Below, piece by piece: positions 17,215 through 26,753 of a stretch of 64,000 nucleotides of DNA. The stretch's first letter is position 1. Every line of letters starts with the position of its first letter. The notes beneath the pieces were generated by a model, which ran no database searches, was not told the origin of the DNA, and saw nothing but the letters and a program-made list of their open reading frames with translations. A program made the translations under genes and the position numbers. This stretch comes from Nocardioides insulae DSM 17944 (GTDB lineage Bacteria; Actinomycetota; Actinomycetes; Propionibacteriales; Nocardioidaceae). Location of the stretch: the NCBI RefSeq assembly GCF_000422825.1, contig NZ_KE383928.1, positions 694,930 through 758,929 of the forward strand, written 5' to 3'.

Positions 17215-18167
17215 CTAGGGGACGACGACCACCTTGCCGAGTGCGTGACCTCCGCCGAGATGCGCGAGCGCGGCGGGGACGTCGTCCAGGCCGAAGGTGC
17301 GCTCGATGTGGATCCGCACCTCGCCCGAGACGCACCGCAGGGCCAGCGGACCGAAGTGGGCCGGCCCCTGCTTGACCACCAGCACTCCCATCGAGCGCCG
17401 CGTCAGCCGGCCGATCGACCAGCCGATCGTCGCCACGCGAAGCAGGCTGCGGACCGACCCGCCGGCGCACCGATACCGGCCGCCGGGGGCGAGCGCGCGA
17501 CGGTAGGCGAAGACCGATCGGTGGGCGACCAGGTCGAGGATCAGGTCATAGGGCTCGCGGGAGCGGGTGAAGTCGTCGCGGCGGTAGTCGACCACCTCTT
17601 CGGCGCCCATCGCCCGCATGAACTCCTGCTTGGCGGCGTTGTCCACCCCGGTGACGTGGGCGCCCATCCGGGTGGCCACCTGGATGGCGAAGGCGCCGGA
17701 TCCGCCGCCGGCACCGTTGATGAGGACCCGGGCGCCGGGGAAGGCCGAGTGGGTGCCCTGCAGGGCGATCGCTCCGGCCTGCGGGATGGTGGAGGCCTCG
17801 GCGAAGCTCAACTCCGCGGGCTTGTGCGCGAGCGCGCCCTCCGGAGCCACCGCGAACTCGGCGAAGCCGCCCATCAGGGCCAGGTTGTCGCCGTACACCT
17901 CGTCCCCGACGTGGAACCGGCTGACTCCGCGCCCCGTCTCCGCGACCACCCCCGCGATGTCGGAGCCGAGGGTGCGGCGTCGCGGGCGGCGCACCCCGGC
18001 CAGCGGGCGTAGGCGGGGGAGCCGCGCAGTCCCTCCCAGTCGCTGAGATTGAGCGAGGTGGCCGCGACTCTGACCAACACCTGCCCGGCGGCGGGTGAGG
18101 GGGTCGGGATGTCCTCGATGCGCAGCACGTCGGGACCGCCGTACCGGTCCTGGACGACCGCCTTCAT
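17215..18167 (-). pseudogene. Zinc-free NAD(P)-dependent alcohol dehydrogenase / quinone oxidoreductase, frameshifted
   Basis: An MDR-family oxidoreductase split over two frames. From ATG 18167 the first frame gives MKAVVQDRYGGPDVLRIEDI and continues to SPAYAR near 18003. The rest of the family sequence continues in the next frame as LAGVRRPRRRTLGSDIAGVV, then the cofactor loop VLINGAGGGSGAFAIQVA and ends GKVVVVP at 17215. Total length 953 bp is one base short of 318 codons, so a single base (probably a C after CCCGC at about 18003) is missing. Either the gene is inactive or the assembly has a one-base error. Everything else is intact. Confidence 0.8.
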
Positions 18168-18289
18168 CGAGCCGGCCCCCGGGTGTGCGTCTGGCGGCCC
18201 CCGGGTGTCGATCGGGGAGCTCGCTGGAGGGGAATTGGGGGTGGTGCCATGGGAATCCTCCCTGGATCCCGTCCAAGTCTGCCCGGCGG

Positions 18290-19201
18290 TCAGCCCTCGG
18301 CGTACCCCTCAGGGGTGGGGAGAGCGATCTCGGAGAGCTCGAGGACGCGGTCCACCGCCGGGCTGGTCTCCTCGGCGCGCCAGATGAGGCGGGCATGGGC
18401 CTCCTCGGCGCCGTGCTCGAGGGGGAGGACGGAGAGGCCGGTGGTGATGACGTTGCCGAAGGCGGAGGCGACGGTGAAGGTGAGGCCCACGCCCGCGGCG
18501 ACCAGGGCCATGATGGTCCAGGTGTCGGGACCGTGCTGCACGATCCGGGGGATGAACCCGGCCTGCTGAGCCAGGCGGATCGCGGTGTCGCGCAGAGAGG
18601 AGCCGCTGGAGGGCTCGAGGAAGATCCATGGCTCCTCGGCGAGTTCGGCCATGCTCACCGACTCGCGTCCGGCGAGGGGGTGCGTGTCGGGCACCACCAC
18701 GACGAAGCGGTCGATCCGCACGATCCGGGAGCGCATACCCGGCGGGGTGGAATCCCAGCGGACGATCGCGATGTCGAGGGTGCCTTCGCGGAGCTTGTTG
18801 ATCGCCTCGGCGCCGTACGTCGTGCTGCTCAGTGCTACCTCGATGCCCGGCTGGTCGTGCCGGACCTGCTGGGCCAGGGCGCTGATCAGCGCATGCGAGG
18901 ACGGGCCCGCGAACCCGATCGCGACCCGGCCGACGGCACCCTGGCCGGCGTGGGCGACGATGCGCTCGGCGGTGTCGAAGGCGGCCACGATCTCGCGGGC
19001 CGCGGGCACGAGCGCCTCGCCCTGCGGGGTGAGCCTGACCCGCCGGGTGGTGCGGTCGAAGAGGGTGGCGCCGAGGTGTCGCTCCAGTTGCTGGATCGTC
19101 CGGCTCAACGGCGGCTGGGCGATGTGCAGGCGCGCCGCCGCGCGCCCGAAGTGGAGTTCCTCGGCGACGGCGAGGAACGCGATGATGTGGTGCAGGTCCA
19201 A
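18290..19201 (-). CDS. LysR-family regulator of the divergent acyl-CoA operon
   Basis: 303-aa LysR-type regulator. The winged HTH spans residues 1-60 (MDLHHIIAFLAVAEELHFGRAAARLHIAQPPLSRTIQQLE read in pieces), followed by the LTPQGEAL hinge and a periplasmic-binding-like effector domain with VVVPDTHPLAGR and LVAAGVGLTF. It diverges from the CoA-transferase operon at 19309 with two ATAC/GTAT-type inverted repeats between them. It therefore probably activates that operon in response to a pathway CoA ester or acid (inference). Confidence 0.88.
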   Translation of the reverse strand: MDLHHIIAFLAVAEELHFGRAAARLHIAQPPLSRTIQQLERHLGATLFDRTTRRVRLTPQGEALVPAAREIVAAFDTAERIVAHAGQGAVGRVAIGFAGPSSHALISALAQQVRHDQPGIEVALSSTTYGAEAINKLREGTLDIAIVRWDSTPPGMRSRIVRIDRFVVVVPDTHPLAGRESVSMAELAEEPWIFLEPSSGSSLRDTAIRLAQQAGFIPRIVQHGPDTWTIMALVAAGVGLTFTVASAFGNVITTGLSVLPLEHGAEEAHARLIWRAEETSPAVDRVLELSEIALPTPEGYAEG

Positions 19202-19236
19202 ACCGGGTCCTCGTCGTCGCTGGTCAGCGGGCTTTG

Positions 19237-19251
19237 ATACGGCACGCGTAT
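19237..19251. promoter_or_regulatory. LysR-box (T-N11-A) in the divergent promoter
   Basis: ATACGGCACGCGTAT is an interrupted palindrome (arms ATACG/CGTAT) with the T-N11-A layout of LysR binding sites. A second, looser pair, ATACC at 19259 and GGTAT at 19280, follows toward the operon start and could be the activation site. Confidence 0.6.
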
Positions 19252-19308
19252 GGCGATCATACCTATTGCGCCATTGCTGGGTATTGATTCTGTTGGCACC
19301 ATCGTCCT

Positions 19309-20520
19309 ATGACCCCTGACACCCCGGGCACGGGGGATTCCGCGCTGCCCCTGGCCGGAATCCGCGTCGTCTCGCTCGAGCAGGCCGTGGCCGCCCCGCT
19401 CGGCACCAGGCATCTGGCCGACCTCGGGGCCGAGGTGATCAAGATCGAGCGGGTCGGCGAGGGCGACTTCGCCCGCGCGTACGACGACACCGTGAACGGC
19501 GTCGCCTCGCACTTCGTCTGGCTCAACCGCGGCAAGCGCTCGGTCGCGCTCGACCTGAAGACCGAGCAGGGGCGGGCGCTGCTGGCCCGGATCATCGACG
19601 GGGCGGACGTGTTCGTGCAGAACCTCGCCCCCGGTGCGGCCGCACGGCTCGGCCTCGACACCGACACGCTGCGGGGTCGCAACCCGCGGCTGGTCACGGT
19701 CGACCTGAGCGGATACGGCACCAGCGGCCCGCACGCCACCCGCAAGGCCTACGACATGCTGGTGCAGGCCGAGACCGGCCTGGTCTCCATCACCGGCACG
19801 CCCGACCACGCCGCCAAGACCGGCATCCCGACCTCCGACATCGCCGCCGGCATGTACGTCCTCACCTCCGTGCTCAGCGCGCTGTTCCGTCGCGAGCGCA
19901 CCGGCGAGGGCGCCAGCATCGACGTGACCATGTTCGACGCCACCGCCGAGTGGCTCGGCCACCCGATGTACGTCGCGATGTACGCCGGCCGCCAGCTCCC
20001 CAGGATGGGTCTGAGCCACGCCGCGATCGCGCCGTACGACGCCTACCCGACCCGCGACGGGGAGGTGCTCATCGGCGTCCAGAACGACCGTGGCTGGGAC
20101 CTGCTGTGCCGCAAGGTGCTCGACGACGAGGCGCTGGCCGATGACCCCCGCTTCCTGACCAACCTGCTCCGCGTGCAGCACCGGGCCGAGTGCGACGCCG
20201 AGGTGGGCGCCCGCACCGCGACCTGGGCGACCGGTGACCTCGAGCAGCGGCTCGCCGAGGCGGGCGTGGCCGCGGCCCAGATCAACGACATGGCCGGACT
20301 GATCGCCCACCCTCAGCTCAGCGAGCGCGAACGCTGGCGCGAGGTGCAGACCGAGACCGGCCCGGTCCAGGCGCTGCTGCCTCCGATGACCTACCGCGAC
20401 GTCGAGCTCGTGATGGGCGACGTGCCCGCGCTCGGTCAGCACAGCGACGCCGTCCTCGCGGACCTGGGCGTGGCCGAGGACGAAGTCGCCGCGCTGCGTG
20501 TGGCGGGGGTGATCCAGTGA
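19309..20520 (+). CDS. CaiB/BaiF family III CoA-transferase
   Basis: Cytosolic CoA-transferase, 403 aa, moving CoA between carboxylic acids through an aspartyl anhydride. Asp149 in KAYDMLVQAETG matches the catalytic aspartate. The family N-terminus (LAGIRVVSLEQAVAAPLGTRHLADLGAEVIKIE in parts), NRGKRSVALDL and the late GQHSDAVLADLG are present. Resemblance is to itaconate/mesaconate/succinate-type transferases rather than formyl-CoA transferase, but the substrate is inferred. No Shine-Dalgarno precedes ATG 19309, so the message may be nearly leaderless. The stop overlaps the next start by one base (TGATG). Confidence 0.85.
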   Translation: MTPDTPGTGDSALPLAGIRVVSLEQAVAAPLGTRHLADLGAEVIKIERVGEGDFARAYDDTVNGVASHFVWLNRGKRSVALDLKTEQGRALLARIIDGADVFVQNLAPGAAARLGLDTDTLRGRNPRLVTVDLSGYGTSGPHATRKAYDMLVQAETGLVSITGTPDHAAKTGIPTSDIAAGMYVLTSVLSALFRRERTGEGASIDVTMFDATAEWLGHPMYVAMYAGRQLPRMGLSHAAIAPYDAYPTRDGEVLIGVQNDRGWDLLCRKVLDDEALADDPRFLTNLLRVQHRAECDAEVGARTATWATGDLEQRLAEAGVAAAQINDMAGLIAHPQLSERERWREVQTETGPVQALLPPMTYRDVELVMGDVPALGQHSDAVLADLGVAEDEVAALRVAGVIQ

Positions 20521-21746
20521 TGACCCCGCCGAAGGGACCGCTGGCCGGACTCCGCGTCGTCGAGCTCTCCAGCTACGTCGCCACCCCGCTGTGCGGCCTC
20601 ACCCTGCGCCAACTCGGCGCCGACGTGATCCGGGTCGAGCCGCTGACCGGCGCACCGGACCGGACCCGGATGCCGCGTGCCGAGGACGGCACCAGCCTCT
20701 ACTTCAGCGGGCTCAACCAGGGCAAGCGGGCCTTCGCCGTCGACATGTCCCGCCAGGAGGGCCGCGACCTGGTCGCCGACCTGATCTGCGGCACCGGCGC
20801 GCCCGAGGACGACCCGGGTGGCGCGATCGCGGTCGCCAACTCCGAGCGGTACGCCGACCTGTGCTACCCGGCCCTCTCCGAGCGACGCCCCGATCTGGTC
20901 TACGCACTGCTCACCGGACGTCGCGACGGTTCTTCGGCGGTCGACTACACCGTGCAGGCCACCACCGGCTTCGCCATGCTGACCGGTCCGGCCGACCGCA
21001 CCACGCCCACCAACACCGTGGTGCCGGCCTGGGACATCGCGGCCGGCCTCTACCTCGCCACCGGGCTGCTGGCCGGTGTCCAGGGCCGCCGCGAGACAGG
21101 CCGGGGCAGCCACGTCCGGCTCGCGCTCGAGGACGTCGCCTACTCCGCCGCCGGCATGCTCGGCTACCTCGCCGAGGCCCAGCTGACCGGGATCGACCGG
21201 GGCGCCGCGGGGAACGAGGTGTACGGCACCTACGGGCGGGACTTCGTCACCGCCGACGGGGTCCGGTTCATGCTCATCGCGCTCACCAACAGCCACTGGC
21301 GGCGGCTCGTGGACGCGACGGGGCTCGGCGACGCGATGGCCGGGATCGAGAAGGCCCTGGAGGCCGACCTGTCAGACGAGGCCGAGCGCTACCGCTGCCG
21401 GCAGGTCATCTCCGCCCTGCTGGGCGACTGGTTCTCCCGGCACCCGTGGAGCGAGGTGCAGCCGATGCTGGCCTCCACCCGTGCGCTCCACTCGGCGTAC
21501 CAGGGCTTCGGGGAGATCGCTGCGGACGGTGCCGCCCAACTGCGCGACAACCCGCTCTTCTCCGAGCTGACCCAGCCCGGTGTCGGCACCTACTACGCGC
21601 CCGGCGCACCCCTGCGCCTGGACGACGAGCAGGTCCCGCCGGCGCCCACCGCCCCCATCGGCGCCCACAACGACGAGGTGCTCACCGGTCTCGGTGTGGA
21701 CGCCGACCGCCTGCGCGGCCTGCGCGAGGAGGGGATCCTCGGATGA
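20520..21746 (+). CDS. mct: 2-methylfumaryl-CoA isomerase-like (mesaconyl-CoA C1-C4 CoA-transferase)
   Basis: 408-aa family III protein that resembles Mct of the 3-hydroxypropionate bi-cycle, which moves CoA within mesaconate from C1 to C4. From memory of that family, the shared blocks are VVELSSYVATPLCGLTLRQLGADVIR, GTSLYFSGLNQGKRAFAVD, SSAVDYTVQATTGF followed by LTGPAD and VVPAWD, GNEVYGTYGRDF and the ending QPGVGTYYAPGAPLR. Asp142 is the candidate catalytic residue. A GTG at 20517 is an alternative start. It is coupled to the genes on both sides and sits with a CitE-type lyase and HTD2-like hydratase, the two enzymes that act next in that pathway. Confidence 0.7.
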   Translation: MTPPKGPLAGLRVVELSSYVATPLCGLTLRQLGADVIRVEPLTGAPDRTRMPRAEDGTSLYFSGLNQGKRAFAVDMSRQEGRDLVADLICGTGAPEDDPGGAIAVANSERYADLCYPALSERRPDLVYALLTGRRDGSSAVDYTVQATTGFAMLTGPADRTTPTNTVVPAWDIAAGLYLATGLLAGVQGRRETGRGSHVRLALEDVAYSAAGMLGYLAEAQLTGIDRGAAGNEVYGTYGRDFVTADGVRFMLIALTNSHWRRLVDATGLGDAMAGIEKALEADLSDEAERYRCRQVISALLGDWFSRHPWSEVQPMLASTRALHSAYQGFGEIAADGAAQLRDNPLFSELTQPGVGTYYAPGAPLRLDDEQVPPAPTAPIGAHNDEVLTGLGVDADRLRGLREEGILG

Positions 21747-22573
21747 GCGCTGCCCTGGAGGTCGCACGCACGTTCCTGTTCGTCCCCGGCCACCGGCCGG
21801 ACCGGTTCGCCAAGGCGGCCGCCGCGGGTGCCGACGTCATGGTCATCGACCTCGAGGACGCCGTCCCGGCCGAGTCCAAGGTGCAGGCCCGCGCCGACGC
21901 GGTCGCCTGGCTGGCCGAGCACGGCTCGGCCGGTTCGGTCGTGGTCCGGATCAACGCCGTCGACACCCCCTGGTACGCCGACGACGTGGCCGCCCTGCAG
22001 GGTGCCGCCGGGATCAGCGGACTGATCCTCCCGATGGCCGAGCCGGGCGAGGCCCTCACCGCGCTGGGGGCCGGTCCGCTCCCGGTGATCGCCCTGGTCG
22101 AGACCGCCGTCGGCGTGCTCGACGCCCGGGCCGTGGCCGCCACCCCCGGCGTTCGCCGGCTGGCGCTCGGCTCCTTCGACCTGGCCAGCGAGCTCGGCGT
22201 CGACCCGGTCGACCAGTTGGCCCTCACCGCGACCCGCTCCGGTCTGGTCCTCGCCTCGGCCGCGGCCGGGCTGGCGGGTCCGATCGACGGCGTCCGCGCG
22301 GGCATCCAGGACGAAGCCGGCCTCCGGGAGGAGGCCGGACTGGCCCGCCGGCTGGGATTCACCGGCAAGCTGTGCATCCACCCGGTCCAGGTCGCCCCGG
22401 TGGCTGAGGTGCTCGCACCCAGCGAGGCCGAGCTGGACTGGGCCCGGCGGATCGTCGCCGCGGTCGCCGAGGCCGGCACCGACGGAGTGGTGAAGGTCGA
22501 CGGTCAGATGGTCGACAAGCCCGTCCTGGACCGTGCCCACCACCTTCTCGACGCGGCCCCGGCCTCGTTGTAA
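21743..22573 (+). CDS. HpcH/HpaI (CitE-like) CoA ester lyase, probable citramalyl/malyl-CoA lyase
   Basis: Mg2+-dependent TIM-barrel lyase, 276 aa, predicted to cleave a 3-hydroxy-dicarboxyl-CoA (such as citramalyl-CoA to acetyl-CoA and pyruvate). CitE-type residues are visible: FVPGHRPDRF with the CoA-binding Arg, the LEDAV metal-site loop, RINAVDTPW, the ALVETAVGV glutamate and LGSFDLASELG with the second metal Asp; KLCIHPVQV closes the site. The start overlaps the previous gene by 4 bases (ATGA). Direction and exact substrate are inferred from the Mct- and hydratase-like neighbours. Confidence 0.78.
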   Translation: MSAALEVARTFLFVPGHRPDRFAKAAAAGADVMVIDLEDAVPAESKVQARADAVAWLAEHGSAGSVVVRINAVDTPWYADDVAALQGAAGISGLILPMAEPGEALTALGAGPLPVIALVETAVGVLDARAVAATPGVRRLALGSFDLASELGVDPVDQLALTATRSGLVLASAAAGLAGPIDGVRAGIQDEAGLREEAGLARRLGFTGKLCIHPVQVAPVAEVLAPSEAELDWARRIVAAVAEAGTDGVVKVDGQMVDKPVLDRAHHLLDAAPASL

Positions 22574-22601
22574 CCCCACCCAGAGCAGGAGAGACACACC
22601 C

Positions 22602-23762
22602 ATGAGCACCCTGACCCAGGACGAGCAGGAGATGATCGATCTCGTTCGCGACTTCGTGGACGAGAGGGTCAAGCCCCAGGTCCGGGAGTTCGAGGAGCCG
22701 GACATCTACCCCGAGCCCCTCATCGAGGAGATGAAGAAGCTCGGCTTCTTCGGTCTGCTGGTGCCCGCCGAGCACGGCGGCGTCGACGTGAGCACCGCGG
22801 CGTTCGCGCGGGTCACCGAGGAGATCGCCCGCGGCTGGATGAGCCTGGCCGGTGCGATCGGCGGCCACTCGGTGATCAGCTACCTGATCAAGACCTTCGG
22901 CACTCCCGAGCAGCAGGAGAAGTACCTCCCCCGGATGGCCACCGGGGAGGTCCGCGCGACGATGGCGCTCACCGAGCCCGGCGGCGGGTCCGACCTCCAG
23001 GCGATGTCGACCTTCGCCACCCTCGACGAGGCCACCGGCGAGTACGTCGTCAACGGCTCCAAGACCTGGATCTCCAACGCCGCCCACTCGGGCATCATCG
23101 GCCTGCTCTGCCGCACCGACCGTGACGCCAAGCCGGCGCACAAGGGCTTCAGCGTCATCCTGGTCGAGCCGGGCGAGGGCCTGGACATCAGCCCGAAGAT
23201 CCCGAAGCTCGGCTACAAGGGCGTCGAGGCCTGCACCCTCTCCTTCGACGGCATGCGGGTGCCCGCCGCGCAGGTGCTGGGCGGCGAGCCCAACCTCGGC
23301 TGGGGCCACATGATGCGCGGCCTCGAGATGGGCCGGATCCAGGTCGCCTCCCGCGCCCTCGGCGTCGGCAAGGCGGCCCTGGAGGCGGCGACCACTTACG
23401 CCCAGCAGCGGGAGAGCTTCGGCAAGCCGATCTGGAAGCACCAGTCGGTGGGCAACCTGCTCGCCGACATGGCCACCCAGCTGCGCGCCGCGCAGCTGCT
23501 CACCGCAGACGCGGCCGAGCGTCTCGACTCCGGCGTACGTGCCGACATGGAGGCGGGCATGGCCAAGCTGTTCGCCTCCGAGACCGCGATGAAGGTCGCA
23601 CTGGACGCCGTCCGGGTGCACGGCGGCTACGGCTACTCGCGTGAGTTCGACGTCGAGCGCTACTTCCGCGACGCCCCGCTGATGATCGTCGGCGAGGGCA
23701 CCAACGAGATCCAGCGGAACGTGATCGCGGCCCAGTGGGTCGCCCGGTCCAACGAGCACTGA
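22602..23762 (+). CDS. Acyl-CoA dehydrogenase
   Basis: FAD enzyme (386 aa) introducing an alpha,beta double bond into an acyl-CoA, passing electrons to ETF. Domain order is helical N-terminus, beta middle ([15 protein letters not shown]) and helical C-terminus. The catalytic Glu is in GEGTNEIQR at about residue 366, where short and medium-chain enzymes carry it. RESFGKPI and [19 protein letters not shown] are normal. ATG 22602 follows AGCAGGAGAG. Within this operon it could oxidise a succinyl- or methylsuccinyl-type thioester (inference). Confidence 0.88.
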   Translation: MSTLTQDEQEMIDLVRDFVDERVKPQVREFEEPDIYPEPLIEEMKKLGFFGLLVPAEHGGVDVSTAAFARVTEEIARGWMSLAGAIGGHSVISYLIKTFGTPEQQEKYLPRMATGEVRATMALTEPGGGSDLQAMSTFATLDEATGEYVVNGSKTWISNAAHSGIIGLLCRTDRDAKPAHKGFSVILVEPGEGLDISPKIPKLGYKGVEACTLSFDGMRVPAAQVLGGEPNLGWGHMMRGLEMGRIQVASRALGVGKAALEAATTYAQQRESFGKPIWKHQSVGNLLADMATQLRAAQLLTADAAERLDSGVRADMEAGMAKLFASETAMKVALDAVRVHGGYGYSREFDVERYFRDAPLMIVGEGTNEIQRNVIAAQWVARSNEH

Positions 23763-23785
23763 TCAGCGAGACAGGAGAGACGAAG

Positions 23786-24526
23786 ATGGGACTTCTCGAG
23801 GGCAAGATCGCCGTCGTGACCGGAGGCGCGCAGGGCATCGGCCTCGCGATCGCCAAGAAGTACGTCGAGCAGGGCGCCAAGGTCGTGCTCGGTGACCTCG
23901 ACCTCGCGGCCACCGAGGCCGCGGTCAAGGAGCTCGGCGGTGAGGACGTCGCCCGCGCGGTGACCTGCAACGTGACCGACTACGGCCAGGTGGAGGCGCT
24001 GCTCAACACCGCCGTCGAGGTCTGGGGCAAGCTGGACATCGTGGTCAACAACGCGGGCATCACCCGCGACGCGACCATGCGCAAGATGACCGAGGAGCAG
24101 TTCGACCAGGTCATCGCCGTCCACCTCAAGGGCTGCTGGAACGGCACCAAGGCCGCCTCGCTGATCATGCGGGAGCAGGGCTTCGGCGCCATCGTCAACA
24201 TGTCCTCCATCTCCGGCAAGGTCGGCATGATCGGCCAGACCAACTACTCGGCCGCCAAGGCCGGCATCGTCGGCCTGACCAAGGCCGCGGCCAAGGAGAT
24301 CGCCCACCAGGGTGTGCGCGTCAACGCCATCCAGCCGGGTCTGATCCGCACCGCCATGACCGAGGCGATGCCGCAGAAGGCATGGGACCAGAAGATGACC
24401 GAGATCCCGATGGGCCGCGCCGGCGAGCCCGAGGAGATCGCGAACGTCGCCACGTTCTACGCCTCCGACCTGTCCTCCTACATGACCGGCACGGTCGCCG
24501 AGGTCACCGGCGGGCGACTGCTCTGA
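23786..24526 (+). CDS. Short-chain dehydrogenase/reductase, FabG/PhaB-like
   Basis: NAD(P)-dependent 3-hydroxyacyl-CoA (or ketoacyl) oxidoreductase, 246 aa. It has the Rossmann motif [13 protein letters not shown], the NNAG motif at residues 88-91 and catalytic S-Y-K ([15 protein letters not shown]), with PG motif LIQPGL-like [12 protein letters not shown]. The start at 23786 follows AGGAGAGACGAAG; the frame is open to 23735. In this operon it would act as the 3-hydroxyacyl-CoA dehydrogenase between hydratase and thiolase. One base overlaps the next gene (TGATG). Confidence 0.88.
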   Translation: MGLLEGKIAVVTGGAQGIGLAIAKKYVEQGAKVVLGDLDLAATEAAVKELGGEDVARAVTCNVTDYGQVEALLNTAVEVWGKLDIVVNNAGITRDATMRKMTEEQFDQVIAVHLKGCWNGTKAASLIMREQGFGAIVNMSSISGKVGMIGQTNYSAAKAGIVGLTKAAAKEIAHQGVRVNAIQPGLIRTAMTEAMPQKAWDQKMTEIPMGRAGEPEEIANVATFYASDLSSYMTGTVAEVTGGRLL

Positions 24527-25431
24527 TGTCCACCACGGAGTCGCTGGAACCGGGCACCTGGGAGCCCCACACCGTCACCGCCGACGTGTACGTCGACCCG
24601 GCGCCGGTCGCGGCCCTGCAGGCCCTGCTCGACGACGGGTCCGCCCGCGTCGGGCCCGGCGACCCGTTGCCGCCGCTGTGGCACTGGGTGGCGCTGCCGC
24701 GGTGGGCGCCGTCCTCGTCGCTGGCCACCGATGGCCACCCCCGGAAGGGGAGCTTCCTGCCCCCGGTCTCGCAGCCCCGCCGGATGTGGGCCGGGGGAGC
24801 GGTCAGCTTCCCCGGCACCCTGCGGGTGGGTGAGACCGCCCGCAGCGAGAGCGAGGTCGTCTCGGTCGAGCACAAGACCGGGCGCAGCGGCGACCTGGTG
24901 ATCGTCCAGGTCGCGACCCGCCTGTACGACGGTTCGGGCGAGCTGGCGGTGGAGGAGCGGCAGGATCTCGTCTACCGCGACGCGGCCGCGCCGGGGGACC
25001 GGTCGCAGGCCGGCGTACTCCTGGAGCAGGCGGTGGGCACTCTCCCGGCCGCACCCCTGACCCGGGCCGGCGAATGGTCCTGGGAGCTGACCACCGATCC
25101 GACCCTGCTGATGCGGTTCAGCGCCGCCACCGGCAACGCCCATCGGATCCACTACGACTGGCCCTACGCCACCCAGGTCGAGGGCTACCCCGGACTGGTC
25201 GTGCACGGCCCGCTGATGAGCCTGGCCCTGGCCGAGGTCGTCCGGCTCGAGTCGCCCGGTTCGCGGGTCGGGCGGATCACCCACCGCAACCTCGCCCCAC
25301 TCCTCTGCGGCGCCCCGGCCCGGCTCCGCGTCGCTGAGCGCACCAGCTCCGAGCAGGGCGAGGACGTCGCCCTGCAGCTCCTCTCCGAGGACAAGCCGCG
25401 GGTCGCGCTCACCGCCACCATCCTTCAGTAA
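24526..25431 (+). CDS. FAS1-like/HTD2-type hydratase, probable mesaconyl-C4-CoA (or itaconyl-CoA) hydratase
   Basis: Double-hotdog hydratase of 301 aa. The N-terminal FAS1-like dehydratase half has LPPLWHWVALPRWAPSSSLATDGHPRKG cut into the family blocks, RRMWAGGAVSF and VGETARSESEV. The C-terminal MaoC-like half carries the active-site element FSAATGNAHRIHYD and YPGLVVHGPLMS. This layout is that of HTD2, mesaconyl-C4-CoA hydratase and itaconyl-CoA hydratase, not of ordinary R-specific enoyl-CoA hydratases. With the Mct-like and CitE-like proteins it completes mesaconyl-CoA to citramalyl-CoA to acetyl-CoA plus pyruvate. Function is by homology and context. Confidence 0.75.
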   Translation: MSTTESLEPGTWEPHTVTADVYVDPAPVAALQALLDDGSARVGPGDPLPPLWHWVALPRWAPSSSLATDGHPRKGSFLPPVSQPRRMWAGGAVSFPGTLRVGETARSESEVVSVEHKTGRSGDLVIVQVATRLYDGSGELAVEERQDLVYRDAAAPGDRSQAGVLLEQAVGTLPAAPLTRAGEWSWELTTDPTLLMRFSAATGNAHRIHYDWPYATQVEGYPGLVVHGPLMSLALAEVVRLESPGSRVGRITHRNLAPLLCGAPARLRVAERTSSEQGEDVALQLLSEDKPRVALTATILQ

Positions 25432-25490
25432 CCGTCCCCGACCCCCGATCCGCGGTCACCGCCGCGGACCCCGACAGAAAGGCCCCCACC

Positions 25491-26696
25491 ATGCGTGAGG
25501 TCGTCATCTGCGAGCCCGTCCGCACCGCCATCGGCGGCTACGGCGGCATGTTCAAGTCCGTGACCGCCACCCAGCTCGGCGTCGCGGCCCTCACCGGTCT
25601 GATGCAGCGCACCGGTCTCGACCCCGACCACGTCGACGACGTGATCCTCGGGCACTGCTACCCGAACCCCGAGGCCCCCGCCATCGGTCGGGTGGTCGCG
25701 CTGGACGCCGGCCTGCCGGTCACCGTCGGCGGCCAGCAGGTCGACCGGCGCTGCGGCTCCGGCCTCCAGTCCGTCGTGAACGCCGCCCTCCAGGTCGGCT
25801 CCGGCGGCAGCGACCTGGTCATCGCCGGCGGCGCCGAGTCGATGAGCAACGTGTTGTTCTACTCCCTCGACATGCGTTGGGGCGGCGCCCGCACCGGCGT
25901 CAAGATCCACGACGGCCTGGTCCGTGGCCGGCAGACCGCCGGCGGCGAGGCCTACCCGGTGCCCGGCGGGATGATCGAGACCGCCGAGAACCTGCGCCGC
26001 GACTACTCCATCTCGCGTGAGGAGCAGGACGCGTTCGCGCTCGCCTCGCACCGCAAGGCCGTGGCCGCCCAGCAGTCCGGGCTGCTGGCCGATGAGATCG
26101 TGCCGGTGACCGTGAAGACCCGCAAGGGCGAGGAGGTCATCGTCACCGACGAGCACCCCCGCGCCGACGCGAGCCTGGAATCGATGGCCAAGCTCAAGCC
26201 CATCATGGGCCGCCAGGACCCCGAGGCGACCGTGACCGCGGGCAACGCCTCGGGACAGAACGACGCCGCCTCGATGGCGATCGTGACCACGCCCGAGAAG
26301 GCCGAGCAGCTCGGCCTCACCCCGCTGGTCCGGCTGGTCAGCTGGGGGATGGGCGGCGTGGCCCCGAACCGGATGGGCATCGGCCCCGTCCCCGCGACCG
26401 CGGGTGCGCTGGAGCGCGCCGGCCTGACCGTCGACGACCTCGACCTGATCGAGCTCAACGAGGCCTTCGCAGCCCAGGCGCTCGCCGTCCTGCGGGAGTG
26501 GAAGGTCGAGGGCGATGACGAGCGGCTCAACGTCCGCGGCTCCGGTATCTCCCTGGGCCACCCGGTCGGCGCCACCGGCGGCCGCATGCTCGCCACCCTC
26601 GCCCGGGAACTGCACAGCCGCCAGGGCCGCTACGGCCTGCTCACCATGTGCATCGGCGGCGGCCAGGGCCTGGCCGGCGTCTTCGAGCGCGTGTGA
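25491..26696 (+). CDS. Acetyl-CoA C-acyltransferase (thiolase)
   Basis: 401-aa degradative-type thiolase that splits 3-ketoacyl-CoA. The nucleophile Cys is in VDRRCGSGLQSV near residue 90, the His in GHPVGATGGRM near 355 and the acid/base Cys in CIGGGQGLA near 385. NEAFAAQ is intact. ATG 25491 follows AGAAAGGC. It lies 59 bases after the hydratase in the same operon. Confidence 0.92.
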   Translation: MREVVICEPVRTAIGGYGGMFKSVTATQLGVAALTGLMQRTGLDPDHVDDVILGHCYPNPEAPAIGRVVALDAGLPVTVGGQQVDRRCGSGLQSVVNAALQVGSGGSDLVIAGGAESMSNVLFYSLDMRWGGARTGVKIHDGLVRGRQTAGGEAYPVPGGMIETAENLRRDYSISREEQDAFALASHRKAVAAQQSGLLADEIVPVTVKTRKGEEVIVTDEHPRADASLESMAKLKPIMGRQDPEATVTAGNASGQNDAASMAIVTTPEKAEQLGLTPLVRLVSWGMGGVAPNRMGIGPVPATAGALERAGLTVDDLDLIELNEAFAAQALAVLREWKVEGDDERLNVRGSGISLGHPVGATGGRMLATLARELHSRQGRYGLLTMCIGGGQGLAGVFERV

Positions 26697-26753
26697 GCGA
26701 CGGCGCGAGCGTCGTACCGATCTCTTGATACTTCGACCCACCAGGAAGCACAC

